Origin: an uncultured Gammaproteobacteria bacterium
Lineage (GTDB): Bacteria; Pseudomonadota; Gammaproteobacteria; Steroidobacterales; Woeseiaceae
Reading direction: 5' to 3'
Assembly: GCA_937899415.1 (NCBI GenBank)
Contig: CALBPI010000069.1
Span: 68,280 to 109,534 of the forward strand
Length of the DNA: 41,255 nt
Position 1 is the first letter of the stretch. Every line of letters begins with the position of its first letter. A program made the translations under genes and the position numbers. The notes beneath the pieces are model-generated. The model saw nothing but the letters and a program-made list of their open reading frames with translations. It did no database searches and was not told the DNA's origin. Below, in pieces: positions 1 through 6,980 of the stretch.

Positions 1-2
1 AC

Positions 3-2009
3 ATCCTCGTTGATGCAGCGGGCACACCGAAACTGCTGGATTTCGGTATTGCGAAACTACTCGATCCCCAACAGCAACAACACTCGATGGCGATCACGCG
101 CGACGCCTCGCGGCCAATGACACCGGGCCACGCAAGTCCCGAGCAAATACGTGGGGAGACGCCCACCACAGCCACCGATATCTACTCGCTGGGTGTGTTG
201 CTGTATCAGTTGTTGAGTGGGCGCTTCCCGTACCAACTGACGAGCCATGCGCCGTCCGAGCTTGAGCAGGCCATTCTCACAACGCAGCCCACCAAACCGA
301 GCGTTCGTCTCGCAGAATCGGACGATGCCGATGCGCCTTCAGTCGATGATGTGGGTCGTCATCGTGGTACGTCAGTGGGACGATTGCGAAAAGAGCTAGC
401 CGGCGATCTGGACAACATTGTCATGGTCGCGATGCGCAAAGAGGCCGAGCGGCGATATAGCACGGTTGGTGATCTGGCTGCGGACATTCGCAGCTATCTC
501 GAATTTCGACCCGTTACCGCGCGTGCCGATTCGGTGAGCTATCGATTAAGCCGCTTCATCCGACGAAATCGCGTTGGCGTCGGCGTCACTGCTGTCGTCA
601 TTGCCGGAATCACCCTACAAACGGCGTTCTACACACGGCAGATACAAGCGGAGCGTGACACGGCACTGACGGAACGGCAGACAGCGGAATCCGTCAGCGC
701 GTTTCTCGTCGATCTGTTTAACGTCGCTAACCCGATTAGGGGTGACGACTCCACGATGACGGCGAGAGACATACTGGACAACGGCGTCGAAAAGATACAA
801 ACCGATCTCGACGGTGATCCTGTCATCAAAGCCCGCTTACTGCGAACGATGGGCGATGCATACAGTCATCTTGCCTACCATGACAAGGCGGAAGCCGTCA
901 TCCGTGATGCCATAGCGATCTACGAGGTACACGCCGAGCCTACCGATGACGAACTTCTTGATTCGTTGGAGATACTGTCAAGCGTCCTCCGATCTCAAGA
1001 ACAGTGGGACGACGCACGTAACGTTGCACAGCGTGCATTGAGTATTCGCGAGGCGCTCGTCGGTAAGGACGATCCTTCTCTGCACTCGTCACTGGCTGTT
1101 CTCGGCAACATTCACCACTACCTGGATGAGCTCGACGAGGCGTTGGCCCTCTATGAACGTATTATCGAAATCGAAAATAACGCCTTTAGCAAGGATGACC
1201 CAGCCAAAGCCAAAGCGATCAACCATGCCGCGCTAACGTATGAGCGGATGGGACGTTATGCAGAGGCCGAAGCCGCTTATCGGGAATCACTGCGCCTGCG
1301 AGAAAAAGGGTATGGCAAAGAGCACGCGCGCACCGCGTTCGGACAGTCGAATCTCGGTATTTTTCTCAGCAACCAAGGTCGTCATGATGCAGCTGAACCG
1401 TACTTGTTAACGGCACTGGAGGTACGCCGCAAGATCTACGGGGACGATAACATCAACGTTGCCTACCCCTTGACGGCACTCTCCAACATTGAAGTTCAGC
1501 GCGGCAACCTCACACGTGCAGCAGAGTATCAGGAGCAAGTTAAGTCCATTTGGTTTGCAACCAATCCTAGCCACGGCACCTACGCTAATGCAGTGCGCAG
1601 CCTGGGCCGCCTGTATGGCCAAATGGATCGTTTTGAAGAGGCCTTGGCGGAGACCACGCTCGCTTTGGAGCTCTATCGAGAAATCTATGGCGAGAAAAAC
1701 TCCCGTGTAGCCGAGTCCTTGCACACCATTGCCGAAGTTCACTATTGGCAGGGGACTTTTGAGGAAGCACAGGAGTTTGAGGCACTGGCATTAGCCATGC
1801 GCAGAGAAGTTCTGAAGCCGGGTCATCTTGCGCTACGAAATTCACTCGAACTCAGCGCCAAAATCCACCTTGAGTTGGGCGACCTGGAAGCGGCCAAACG
1901 CTTCATGGACGAGGTGTTGGCAATGAGTGCCGCTCATGACATCGATATACGGATGGACTACCTCAACGAACTCGCGGAAGAAATTAATCTTGCGCTAGCC
2001 GAACTTTGA
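3..2009 (+). CDS. Serine/threonine protein kinase with TPR repeats (5' end missing)
   Basis: The reading frame is open to the left window edge, so the glycine loop, catalytic lysine and HRD loop lie outside. The visible part opens just before the DFG motif (LLDFGIAKLL), then shows the kinase C-lobe with an SPE in the APE position and the DIYSLGVLLYQLL segment. A basic stretch (RFIRRNRVG) precedes a single membrane helix (about residues 190-205 of the fragment). The remaining 450 residues are TPR-like repeats with recurring A-EA--Y-eaL-lr motifs, of the kind found in signalling kinases that sense through a TPR domain, probably periplasmic. The 3' end overlaps the opposing sigma-factor gene by 26 bases. 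Its partner sigma gene may be that neighbour or one upstream of the window. Base composition looks less GC-rich than the second kinase. The family call is secure; the signal is unknown. Confidence 0.93.
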   Translation: MLVDAAGTPKLLDFGIAKLLDPQQQQHSMAITRDASRPMTPGHASPEQIRGETPTTATDIYSLGVLLYQLLSGRFPYQLTSHAPSELEQAILTTQPTKPSVRLAESDDADAPSVDDVGRHRGTSVGRLRKELAGDLDNIVMVAMRKEAERRYSTVGDLAADIRSYLEFRPVTARADSVSYRLSRFIRRNRVGVGVTAVVIAGITLQTAFYTRQIQAERDTALTERQTAESVSAFLVDLFNVANPIRGDDSTMTARDILDNGVEKIQTDLDGDPVIKARLLRTMGDAYSHLAYHDKAEAVIRDAIAIYEVHAEPTDDELLDSLEILSSVLRSQEQWDDARNVAQRALSIREALVGKDDPSLHSSLAVLGNIHHYLDELDEALALYERIIEIENNAFSKDDPAKAKAINHAALTYERMGRYAEAEAAYRESLRLREKGYGKEHARTAFGQSNLGIFLSNQGRHDAAEPYLLTALEVRRKIYGDDNINVAYPLTALSNIEVQRGNLTRAAEYQEQVKSIWFATNPSHGTYANAVRSLGRLYGQMDRFEEALAETTLALELYREIYGEKNSRVAESLHTIAEVHYWQGTFEEAQEFEALALAMRREVLKPGHLALRNSLELSAKIHLELGDLEAAKRFMDEVLAMSAAHDIDIRMDYLNELAEEINLALAEL

Positions 2010-2544
2010 TCCAGGCTTTCGCCATTTGTAACTCTTCCGCGAATTTACTGCGTGACATGCCCATTGCCATTGCCGCCTCGTCGTACTTGAGCCCGCCAAA
2101 GTAAATCAGCTCGACGATCTTGACCATTTCCGGGTCCTGCTTAGCGAGCTCATCGAGCGCATCGTTGAGATCAAGGATGGATAGAGGCGCCGTCTCCGCG
2201 GCAATCAAGTTTTCTTCAAACGTGAGATTGCGCTGGCCGCCACCGCGTTTGGCGCTGTGCTTACCTCGCGCGTGATCGACCAGCACTCGACGCATGAGCG
2301 TCGAAGCGAGCGCGACAAAATGCGCCTGGTTCTCAAACTCCACTTCAACGTTATTCAGGCGAAGAAAGGCCTCATTAACGAGCGCCGTGGCCTGCAGCGT
2401 GTGATGACTTTTCTCTCCACGCATATGGTGTTCAGCAAGCGTTTTCAGCTTGTCGTAGACGAGCGGCATGAGCTCGGTGAGGGCATCGTCGGATCCTTTT
2501 TGCCACTCATCCAGGAGGCGCGTGATGTCGTTCGGTGTGGTCAT
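1984..2544 (-). CDS. ECF sigma factor of the PF07638 / TIGR02999 type (ECF 1)
   Basis: A 186-residue sigma-70-family protein, normal length for the family. Region 2 is at about residues 10-95 and region 4, with its helix-turn-helix, at about 125-182. In region 2.2 the acidic patch usual in ECF factors (DAED-like) is replaced by LQAT (residues 50-53) before ALVNEAF. The region 4 recognition helix (YDEAAMAMGMSRSKF) departs from the SSSTLDR form seen in the two other sigma factors here. No convincing Shine-Dalgarno sequence precedes the ATG; a TATGAT hexamer sits 9 bases upstream, so the mRNA may be leaderless. The gene converges on kinase 1 with a 26-base overlap and diverges from ECF 2. The likely role is to direct RNA polymerase to target promoters under control of a partner kinase (inference from the EcfP/PknT precedent). 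Confidence 0.92.
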   Translation of the reverse strand: MTTPNDITRLLDEWQKGSDDALTELMPLVYDKLKTLAEHHMRGEKSHHTLQATALVNEAFLRLNNVEVEFENQAHFVALASTLMRRVLVDHARGKHSAKRGGGQRNLTFEENLIAAETAPLSILDLNDALDELAKQDPEMVKIVELIYFGGLKYDEAAMAMGMSRSKFAEELQMAKAWIKVRLAQD

Positions 2545-2553
2545 GGGTCAACC

Positions 2554-2559
2554 ATCATA
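2554..2559 (-). promoter_or_regulatory. Possible -10 element (TATGAT) of ECF 1
   Basis: TATGAT on the minus strand lies 9 bases from the ECF 1 ATG. Transcription would begin at or next to the start codon. No good -35 hexamer is present at 17 bases; the GTGGTTC-T-GAACCAC palindrome lies in that area instead. A weak call from position and sequence only. Confidence 0.25.
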
Positions 2560-2568
2560 AGACAGGGC

Positions 2569-2583
2569 GTGGTTCTGAACCAC
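2569..2583. promoter_or_regulatory. Perfect palindrome, candidate operator between ECF 1 and ECF 2
   Basis: GTGGTTC-T-GAACCAC has 7-base perfect arms around one central base. It sits in the 129-base divergent gap between the two sigma genes, over the -35 area of the putative ECF 1 promoter. The symmetry suggests a binding site for a dimeric regulator. The protein that binds it is unknown. Confidence 0.4.
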
Positions 2584-2619
2584 GAAACTGCCTGGCGCCC
2601 GCGGCTTGCGAGACCTGGG

Positions 2620-2635
2620 CCGATAGTCGAATCGG
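2620..2635. promoter_or_regulatory. Short inverted repeat CCGAT-N6-ATCGG upstream of ECF 2
   Basis: Five-base perfect arms flank a self-complementary TCGA core, 38 bases before the ECF 2 GTG. With the palindrome at 2569-2583 it makes two dyads in one 129-base gap. It could be a second operator or chance. Confidence 0.25.
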
Positions 2636-2673
2636 TTCTAACGACTTGCCGGCTCTGTTACGCTCGACCCCGC

Positions 2674-3228
2674 GTGGCTGGTGACGACATCACAATTCTT
2701 TTGCGGCAGTGGGCTGACGGCGATACCGACAGCCTCGACCGATTGACCGCACGCGTCTACGACGAGCTACGCGGTATCGCGCTACAGATCTTTCGCGGCG
2801 AGCGCGCCGACCACACCTTGCAGGCCACCGCACTCGTTAACGAGGCCTATGCACGGCTCATAGGATCCGACATCGACTGGCAGGACCGCGGTCACTTCTT
2901 CTCACTGGCCGCGCGGCTCATGCGCCGCATCCTCGTCGACCACGCCAACGCCCATGGCGCGGCGAAGCGCGGCAGTGGCGTGAAACCGCTGCCGCTCGAC
3001 GATGTGATCGTCGTGTCACCCGAACTCGGCGAAGAGGTACTCGACCTGCACGAAGCGCTCAACGAGCTGGCCGAACACGACGAACGCAAGGCGCACATCC
3101 TTGAGCTCAATTATTTCGGCGGCCTGACCTACGCCGACATGGCCAAGGCGCTCAACCTGTCAAGCAGCACGCTGGACCGCGAGATCCGGTTTGCCAAAGC
3201 GTGGCTCAAGAGCCGGCTGAGCCCGTAG
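2674..3228 (+). CDS. ECF sigma factor of the PF07638 / TIGR02999 type (ECF 2)
   Basis: A 184-residue sigma-70-family protein. The frame is open far upstream (to 2257), but that stretch is antisense to ECF 1 and has no sigma homology. The GTG at 2674 gives VAGDDITILL, which aligns with the N-termini of the two other sigma factors here, so I chose it. Region 2.2 reads LQAT (residues 49-52) before ALVNEAY, again lacking the acidic DAED-like patch. Region 4 has the helix-turn-helix LTYADMAKALNLSSSTLDR. No clear ribosome-binding site precedes the GTG. The gene overlaps the opposing kinase 2 by 23 bases at its 3' end, which makes that kinase its most likely partner. Family call secure, start codon probable. 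Confidence 0.92.
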   Translation: MAGDDITILLRQWADGDTDSLDRLTARVYDELRGIALQIFRGERADHTLQATALVNEAYARLIGSDIDWQDRGHFFSLAARLMRRILVDHANAHGAAKRGSGVKPLPLDDVIVVSPELGEEVLDLHEALNELAEHDERKAHILELNYFGGLTYADMAKALNLSSSTLDREIRFAKAWLKSRLSP

Positions 3229-5875
3229 AAAGCGCCCGGTACTTGGTGGCCTGTTCCTGGTCGCCAACCTTTTCGTAAAGCTCAGCAAGGTGACGGGCCG
3301 CTTGTTTTGTCCGCGAAGCCTCGGGGCCGCGTGCCTCCAGGAACCTGCCATAGGCCTCGAGCAACAGCGCCTCGCCCTCCTCGGTGTTGCCAAGCTCGAA
3401 CGCGACCTTGCCGAGATTGGTCTTGGTTTCCGTGACCAGACGATGGTCTTCGCCGAATGACTGGCGCCGCACCACGAGTGCGCTGCGCAGGATCGGCGCG
3501 GCCTCCTCAAAGCGCCCCATGCGAATGTAGACCGCGGCGATGCCGGTCAACGGGAACGTGCGGTTCGGATGGTCGGCGGGCAGTTCAACCAGGTCCTGCA
3601 TCTCCACCGAAAGCTCGTAATTGCGCAAAGCGCCTTCGAGGTCACCGGCGTCTCTTAGCATGAGCGCATAGTTGTTGTAGGCCGCACCGAGACTCGGGTG
3701 CGGGCCACCGTAGATGCGTTCAATGATATCGATCGTCTTGGCGTTCGCTTCTATGGCCCCGTCGACGTCGTTCATGCGCAGCAGAAGCTGGCTGTAGCTG
3801 TTCCAGGTACTGGCGACCTCGTGGTGTTCCTCGCCGAGCATGGCTGTGCGCGAGGCGATGAGGTCGAGGTAGATCACTTTGGATTCCTCGAACCGGTTCG
3901 TGTCGCGCAGCAATCCCGCGAGTTGCCGCTTGGTGTCGGCCTTTTCAGGGTGCCTGCCTTCGAACAACCGCTCCTGCATGGCCAGCGCGTCGCGCAGGAT
4001 CGGCTCCGCATCGCCAGCCCGATCCGTAACTCGGTACAGGCCGGCAAGCTCCTGCATCTGCTTGGCGACCATCGGGTGATCGCCCGAGTACAGCTCGCGC
4101 GAGAGCGTCAGCGCCTGTTGGTAGAGCGCCTCGGCTTCGTCGAAATCTGCCAGGGTCTCCTCGAGGAAGGCGCGGACACTGAGCACTTCGAGCACCTCAT
4201 GCGAATCGTCGCCGAGCGCCGCACGCCGCGTGGCCATCGCCTCACGGTAGAGCACATCGGCGCCATCGTTGTCGCCCGCATTCTGGAGCACACGGCCCAG
4301 CCACAAGCGCGTCGTCGCCACCTCCAGAGAATTCTCGCCGAGTACCTCGAGTTGGCCCGCGAGCGCCTCCTCCAAAATCGTGCGCGCCTTCTGGTGTGCA
4401 CCCAGGCTGCTGTAGACCTGGCCCAGCACGCGTTGCATCGTGAATCGAACCTCGGGCTGCTCCGCAAGGTCGAAGGCGATACGTCGGCTGCCGGAGTCGA
4501 GGAGCTGGCGCGCCGTAATGTCTTCGCCGCGCGACTCGGACGGGTCGGAAACCTCAAAGAGCCCCGTCACGAAGCTCACCACCTCGTTCGCCTTTTGCTG
4601 TTCCGCGAGCGCGACATCGCGCTCTGCGGCCAGGCGTTGCGTGTAGAACGCCACAAGCCCTGCGAATGCGAGCGTCACCACTGCCGTCGCTGCGACGCCG
4701 ACGCGGTTTCGACGCACGAACTTGCCGATGCGGTAGGCCAGGGAATCGGGTTGTGCGACAACGGGCTGGCCACGCAGGTAGCGCGCGATGTCGGCCGCCA
4801 CCTGGTCCGCCGACGGGTAGCGATGCTGCGGTTCGCGGTGCAGCGCCATCAAGCAGATCGTATCGAGATCGCCACGCAACGACCGTTGCAGGCGGTCCGT
4901 GCGCAAGCCGCGGTTACCGCTGATCGTCTCCGCGAGCGTGCCGTCCGAGCGCGACACGGTGATCGCCGCGCTGGGCCTCGGTGGCGTCCCGGAAACCACG
5001 AGATCACGAAACTCATCGGCCGAACGCTTGATCTCATAAGGCCGGCGACCCGCCAGCAATTCGTAAAGGACCACACCCAGAGAGTAGACGTCGGTGGCCG
5101 TGGTGACGTCCTCGTTAAGCAACTGCTCAGGCGCGGCATAGGCGGGCGTGTGCACGTTGAGGCCCGTATTCGTGAGCCCCGGGTCGTCGGTTTCTTCGAG
5201 CGACTTGGCGATGCCGAAGTCGAGTAGTTTCAACTCGCCCTCGCCCGTCACCATGATGTTCGACGGCTTGAGGTCGCGGTGCACGATCAGGTTTCTGTGC
5301 GCCGCGTGGACGGCGTCACACACGCGCTGGAATAACTTCAGGCGCTGCTCGATGCCGAGCTTGTTGGTATCGCAATAGGTGGTGATCGGCAGGCCGTCGA
5401 CGTGCTCCATGACGAAGTAGGGCCGGCCGTCGGCCGTGACGCCGCCGTCGTAAACGCGCGCGATGTTCGGATGTTCGAGCTTGGCCAGGATCTGGCGCTC
5501 CTGGCGGAAGCGCTGCACCACATGGTCGGTGTCCATGCCGCGCTTGATGATCTTGAGCGCGGCGCGCTGCTCCAGGTTGCCGTCCGTGCGTTCCGCGAGG
5601 AAGACGACGCCCATGCCACCCGAGCCGATGCGCTCGAGCAGCCGCCAGCGGTCGATCTCGGTGCCGATCAGGTCGTTGTCCGAGGCCTGCGCGCGGGCGA
5701 GTAAGTCAGAGCCGGAGGTGGCCTGCGCGTCGGCGGCGAGCATCGCGCGAAGCTGCGCCGCGAGCTCAGGCGAATCACCCGCGTTGTCAGCGATAAACGC
5801 CTCTTGCGCGTCTTTTGGCAGTGCAACAGCGCGCTCGAACAGCGACTCGAGCCGCGCCCAGTCTATCTCAGCCAT
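3206..5875 (-). CDS. Serine/threonine protein kinase with TPR repeats (kinase 2)
   Basis: A complete 889-residue protein. A short N-terminal helical region (1-75) is typical of kinases linked to PF07638 sigma factors. The kinase domain follows (about 78-370) with the glycine loop GSGGMG (84-89), catalytic Lys108, HRDLKPSN (199-206), DFG (219-221) and APE (248-250), so it should be active. A basic stretch (KFVRRNR) leads into one membrane helix at about 391-411. The last 450 residues are TPR-like repeats with alternating A/L/Y spacing, probably the sensor side. It converges on ECF 2 with a 23-base overlap and diverges from the MACPF operon. A promoter-like element (5912-5938) ends 36 bases before the ATG. 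By analogy with PknT it may phosphorylate a neighbouring sigma factor; the ligand is unknown. Confidence 0.95.
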   Translation of the reverse strand: MAEIDWARLESLFERAVALPKDAQEAFIADNAGDSPELAAQLRAMLAADAQATSGSDLLARAQASDNDLIGTEIDRWRLLERIGSGGMGVVFLAERTDGNLEQRAALKIIKRGMDTDHVVQRFRQERQILAKLEHPNIARVYDGGVTADGRPYFVMEHVDGLPITTYCDTNKLGIEQRLKLFQRVCDAVHAAHRNLIVHRDLKPSNIMVTGEGELKLLDFGIAKSLEETDDPGLTNTGLNVHTPAYAAPEQLLNEDVTTATDVYSLGVVLYELLAGRRPYEIKRSADEFRDLVVSGTPPRPSAAITVSRSDGTLAETISGNRGLRTDRLQRSLRGDLDTICLMALHREPQHRYPSADQVAADIARYLRGQPVVAQPDSLAYRIGKFVRRNRVGVAATAVVTLAFAGLVAFYTQRLAAERDVALAEQQKANEVVSFVTGLFEVSDPSESRGEDITARQLLDSGSRRIAFDLAEQPEVRFTMQRVLGQVYSSLGAHQKARTILEEALAGQLEVLGENSLEVATTRLWLGRVLQNAGDNDGADVLYREAMATRRAALGDDSHEVLEVLSVRAFLEETLADFDEAEALYQQALTLSRELYSGDHPMVAKQMQELAGLYRVTDRAGDAEPILRDALAMQERLFEGRHPEKADTKRQLAGLLRDTNRFEESKVIYLDLIASRTAMLGEEHHEVASTWNSYSQLLLRMNDVDGAIEANAKTIDIIERIYGGPHPSLGAAYNNYALMLRDAGDLEGALRNYELSVEMQDLVELPADHPNRTFPLTGIAAVYIRMGRFEEAAPILRSALVVRRQSFGEDHRLVTETKTNLGKVAFELGNTEEGEALLLEAYGRFLEARGPEASRTKQAARHLAELYEKVGDQEQATKYRALSTGSAGS

Positions 5876-5911
5876 GAACCCTTCCCCGTTGCGTTCTTGT
5901 TCATTGTTATA

Positions 5912-5938
5912 AGCGAGAGTGTACCGAGTTGTTACCCA
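5912..5938 (-). promoter_or_regulatory. Two-block promoter-like element upstream of kinase 2
   Basis: On the minus strand TGGGTAA, then 14 bases, then CTCGCT, ending 36 bases before the kinase 2 ATG. Both blocks and the spacing match the elements at 5963-5989, 33954-33980 and 37089-37115, with one difference in each block. The layout (-35-like GGG block, short spacer, -10-like block) suits an ECF promoter. Confidence 0.5.
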
Positions 5939-5944
5939 CGACAG

Positions 5945-5969
5945 TTGCCCACAAAAATCTTCTGGGCAA
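5945..5969. repeat. Inverted repeat TTGCCCA-N11-TGGGCAA
   Basis: Perfect 7-base arms in the divergent gap between kinase 2 and the MACPF operon. The right arm is the -35-like block of the element at 5963-5989. The left arm is another TGGGCAA on the opposite strand but has no CxxGCT block 14 bases on. It may be a regulator site or may enlarge the sigma-binding region. Confidence 0.4.
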
Positions 5970-5989
5970 GTTTTCGCGCGATTCCCGCT
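5963..5989 (+). promoter_or_regulatory. Two-block promoter-like element upstream of the MACPF operon
   Basis: TGGGCAA, then 14 bases, then CCCGCT, ending 34 bases before the GTG of the first operon gene. The same architecture occurs upstream of kinase 2, kinase 3 and the large lipoprotein. I infer an ECF-dependent promoter driving 6024-10973. Confidence 0.55.
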
Positions 5990-6023
5990 TTAACCACTAA
6001 GCACCTACTGAAAGAGGAATCGA

Positions 6024-6977
6024 GTGAACACCAAAGCACTGAAGCTGCTGCTTGTCGCAGCATTCGTCTGCCTGGCCATGCCCGTCACGGTCTCGGCGCA
6101 ATCCCCGGCCGCATTGCCCATGAAGGGCTCGATCCCGGTCGCACAGGCCAGCGCCATCGACGGCGTTTGGACCATCTCCACGCTGGGCAAACGCATCCGC
6201 ATCGAGGGCGGTCGCGCCTACGCCCTGGACCCCTGGACACACGCACTGTTCTGGCAGATCCAGCCCGACATGGTGGTGCTCACCAACTTCCGTCGCCTCG
6301 AACCCGGCGCCTGGCTCGCTGACGACCTGCCGCTGACGGGGTCCGCCCGCATGAAGCTGGCGTCGGACGGCAACATCGACGTCTCCGTTAAAGGCGCACT
6401 GGTCAAGGTCAAGTACCGGCTTATCAAACAGACGGTCGACGACCAGGGCTGGTTCGCCCAGGAACTGTCGTCGACAGACTTTTCAAGCGACACCGCCTTC
6501 GCGGGCACGAGCCGCCGCATGCAGGAGCCGGTCGAGACCTGGCAGGTCTACGTGAAACAGGTCTGGTGCACGGGGTCGGGCGTCGGCTTCGTCAAGGACG
6601 CCACGGGCAACATCTCTGTCAATGCGAGCCGCGCCGGCGACTCGGGCCGCACCGTGACCACCAAGCGCAAGAAGGTCAACGCAGAGTGCAAGAAGAAATT
6701 TAAGAAGCAGTCCTACCGGTACGGCTCCGACTCGCCGGGCATGCTCGTGCTGACGGGTACGCGCGAGCAGATCGCCAACTACACGATCAACTACAGCTTC
6801 GAGTGGTGGTACGGCCGCAAGGGCAAGAAATCCCGCACGGATCGCAAGCGCTACAAGCGCCCGGGTGTGCTCAAGGAAGGCCTCGAGGTCAGCGAACGGA
6901 AGGACTACACCTGGAAGATCGACGGTGGCGCCGCACCCGACTTCTACCTGCGCGTCCGCTTCCGGAGGACGAAGTAG
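6024..6977 (+). CDS. Exported protein sharing both ends with the MACPF protein
   Basis: 317 residues starting at GTG with an AGAGG ribosome-binding site 6 bases away. A signal peptide (about 1-25, ending VSA-Q) indicates export. Residues about 30-140 and 168-317 match the N- and C-terminal regions of the next gene product. Shared strings include KRIRIEGGRAYA near the start, and ETW--Y-K--WCTG, SYRYGS and LVLTGTR towards the end. The C-terminal region has two conserved cysteines (WCTG and the EC of ECKKK) that could form a disulfide, and is rich in lysine and arginine. The central MACPF domain of the neighbour is absent, so this is either a MACPF-less paralog or a partner subunit. I do not recognise the end domains from any named family. 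First gene of a four-gene operon; only 3 bases separate it from the next gene. Confidence 0.9.
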   Translation: MNTKALKLLLVAAFVCLAMPVTVSAQSPAALPMKGSIPVAQASAIDGVWTISTLGKRIRIEGGRAYALDPWTHALFWQIQPDMVVLTNFRRLEPGAWLADDLPLTGSARMKLASDGNIDVSVKGALVKVKYRLIKQTVDDQGWFAQELSSTDFSSDTAFAGTSRRMQEPVETWQVYVKQVWCTGSGVGFVKDATGNISVNASRAGDSGRTVTTKRKKVNAECKKKFKKQSYRYGSDSPGMLVLTGTREQIANYTINYSFEWWYGRKGKKSRTDRKRYKRPGVLKEGLEVSERKDYTWKIDGGAAPDFYLRVRFRRTK

Positions 6978-6980
6978 GCC

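Noticed and set aside
2257-2673. Upstream extension of the ECF 2 frame to give a 323-residue protein
   Set aside because: The extra 139 codons lie mostly opposite ECF 1 and have no sigma-factor similarity; the GTG at 2674 gives the family length.
3698-5227. 509-codon plus-strand open frame opposite kinase 2
   Set aside because: Antisense to intact kinase and TPR motifs; composition is that of a high-GC shadow frame.
6184-6190. Other TGGGCAA copies (also 11995, 14065 and 34799 on the plus strand; 6114 and about 40894 on the minus strand)
   Set aside because: All are inside genes and none is followed by CxxGCT after 14 bases, so they are not counted with the promoter-like elements.
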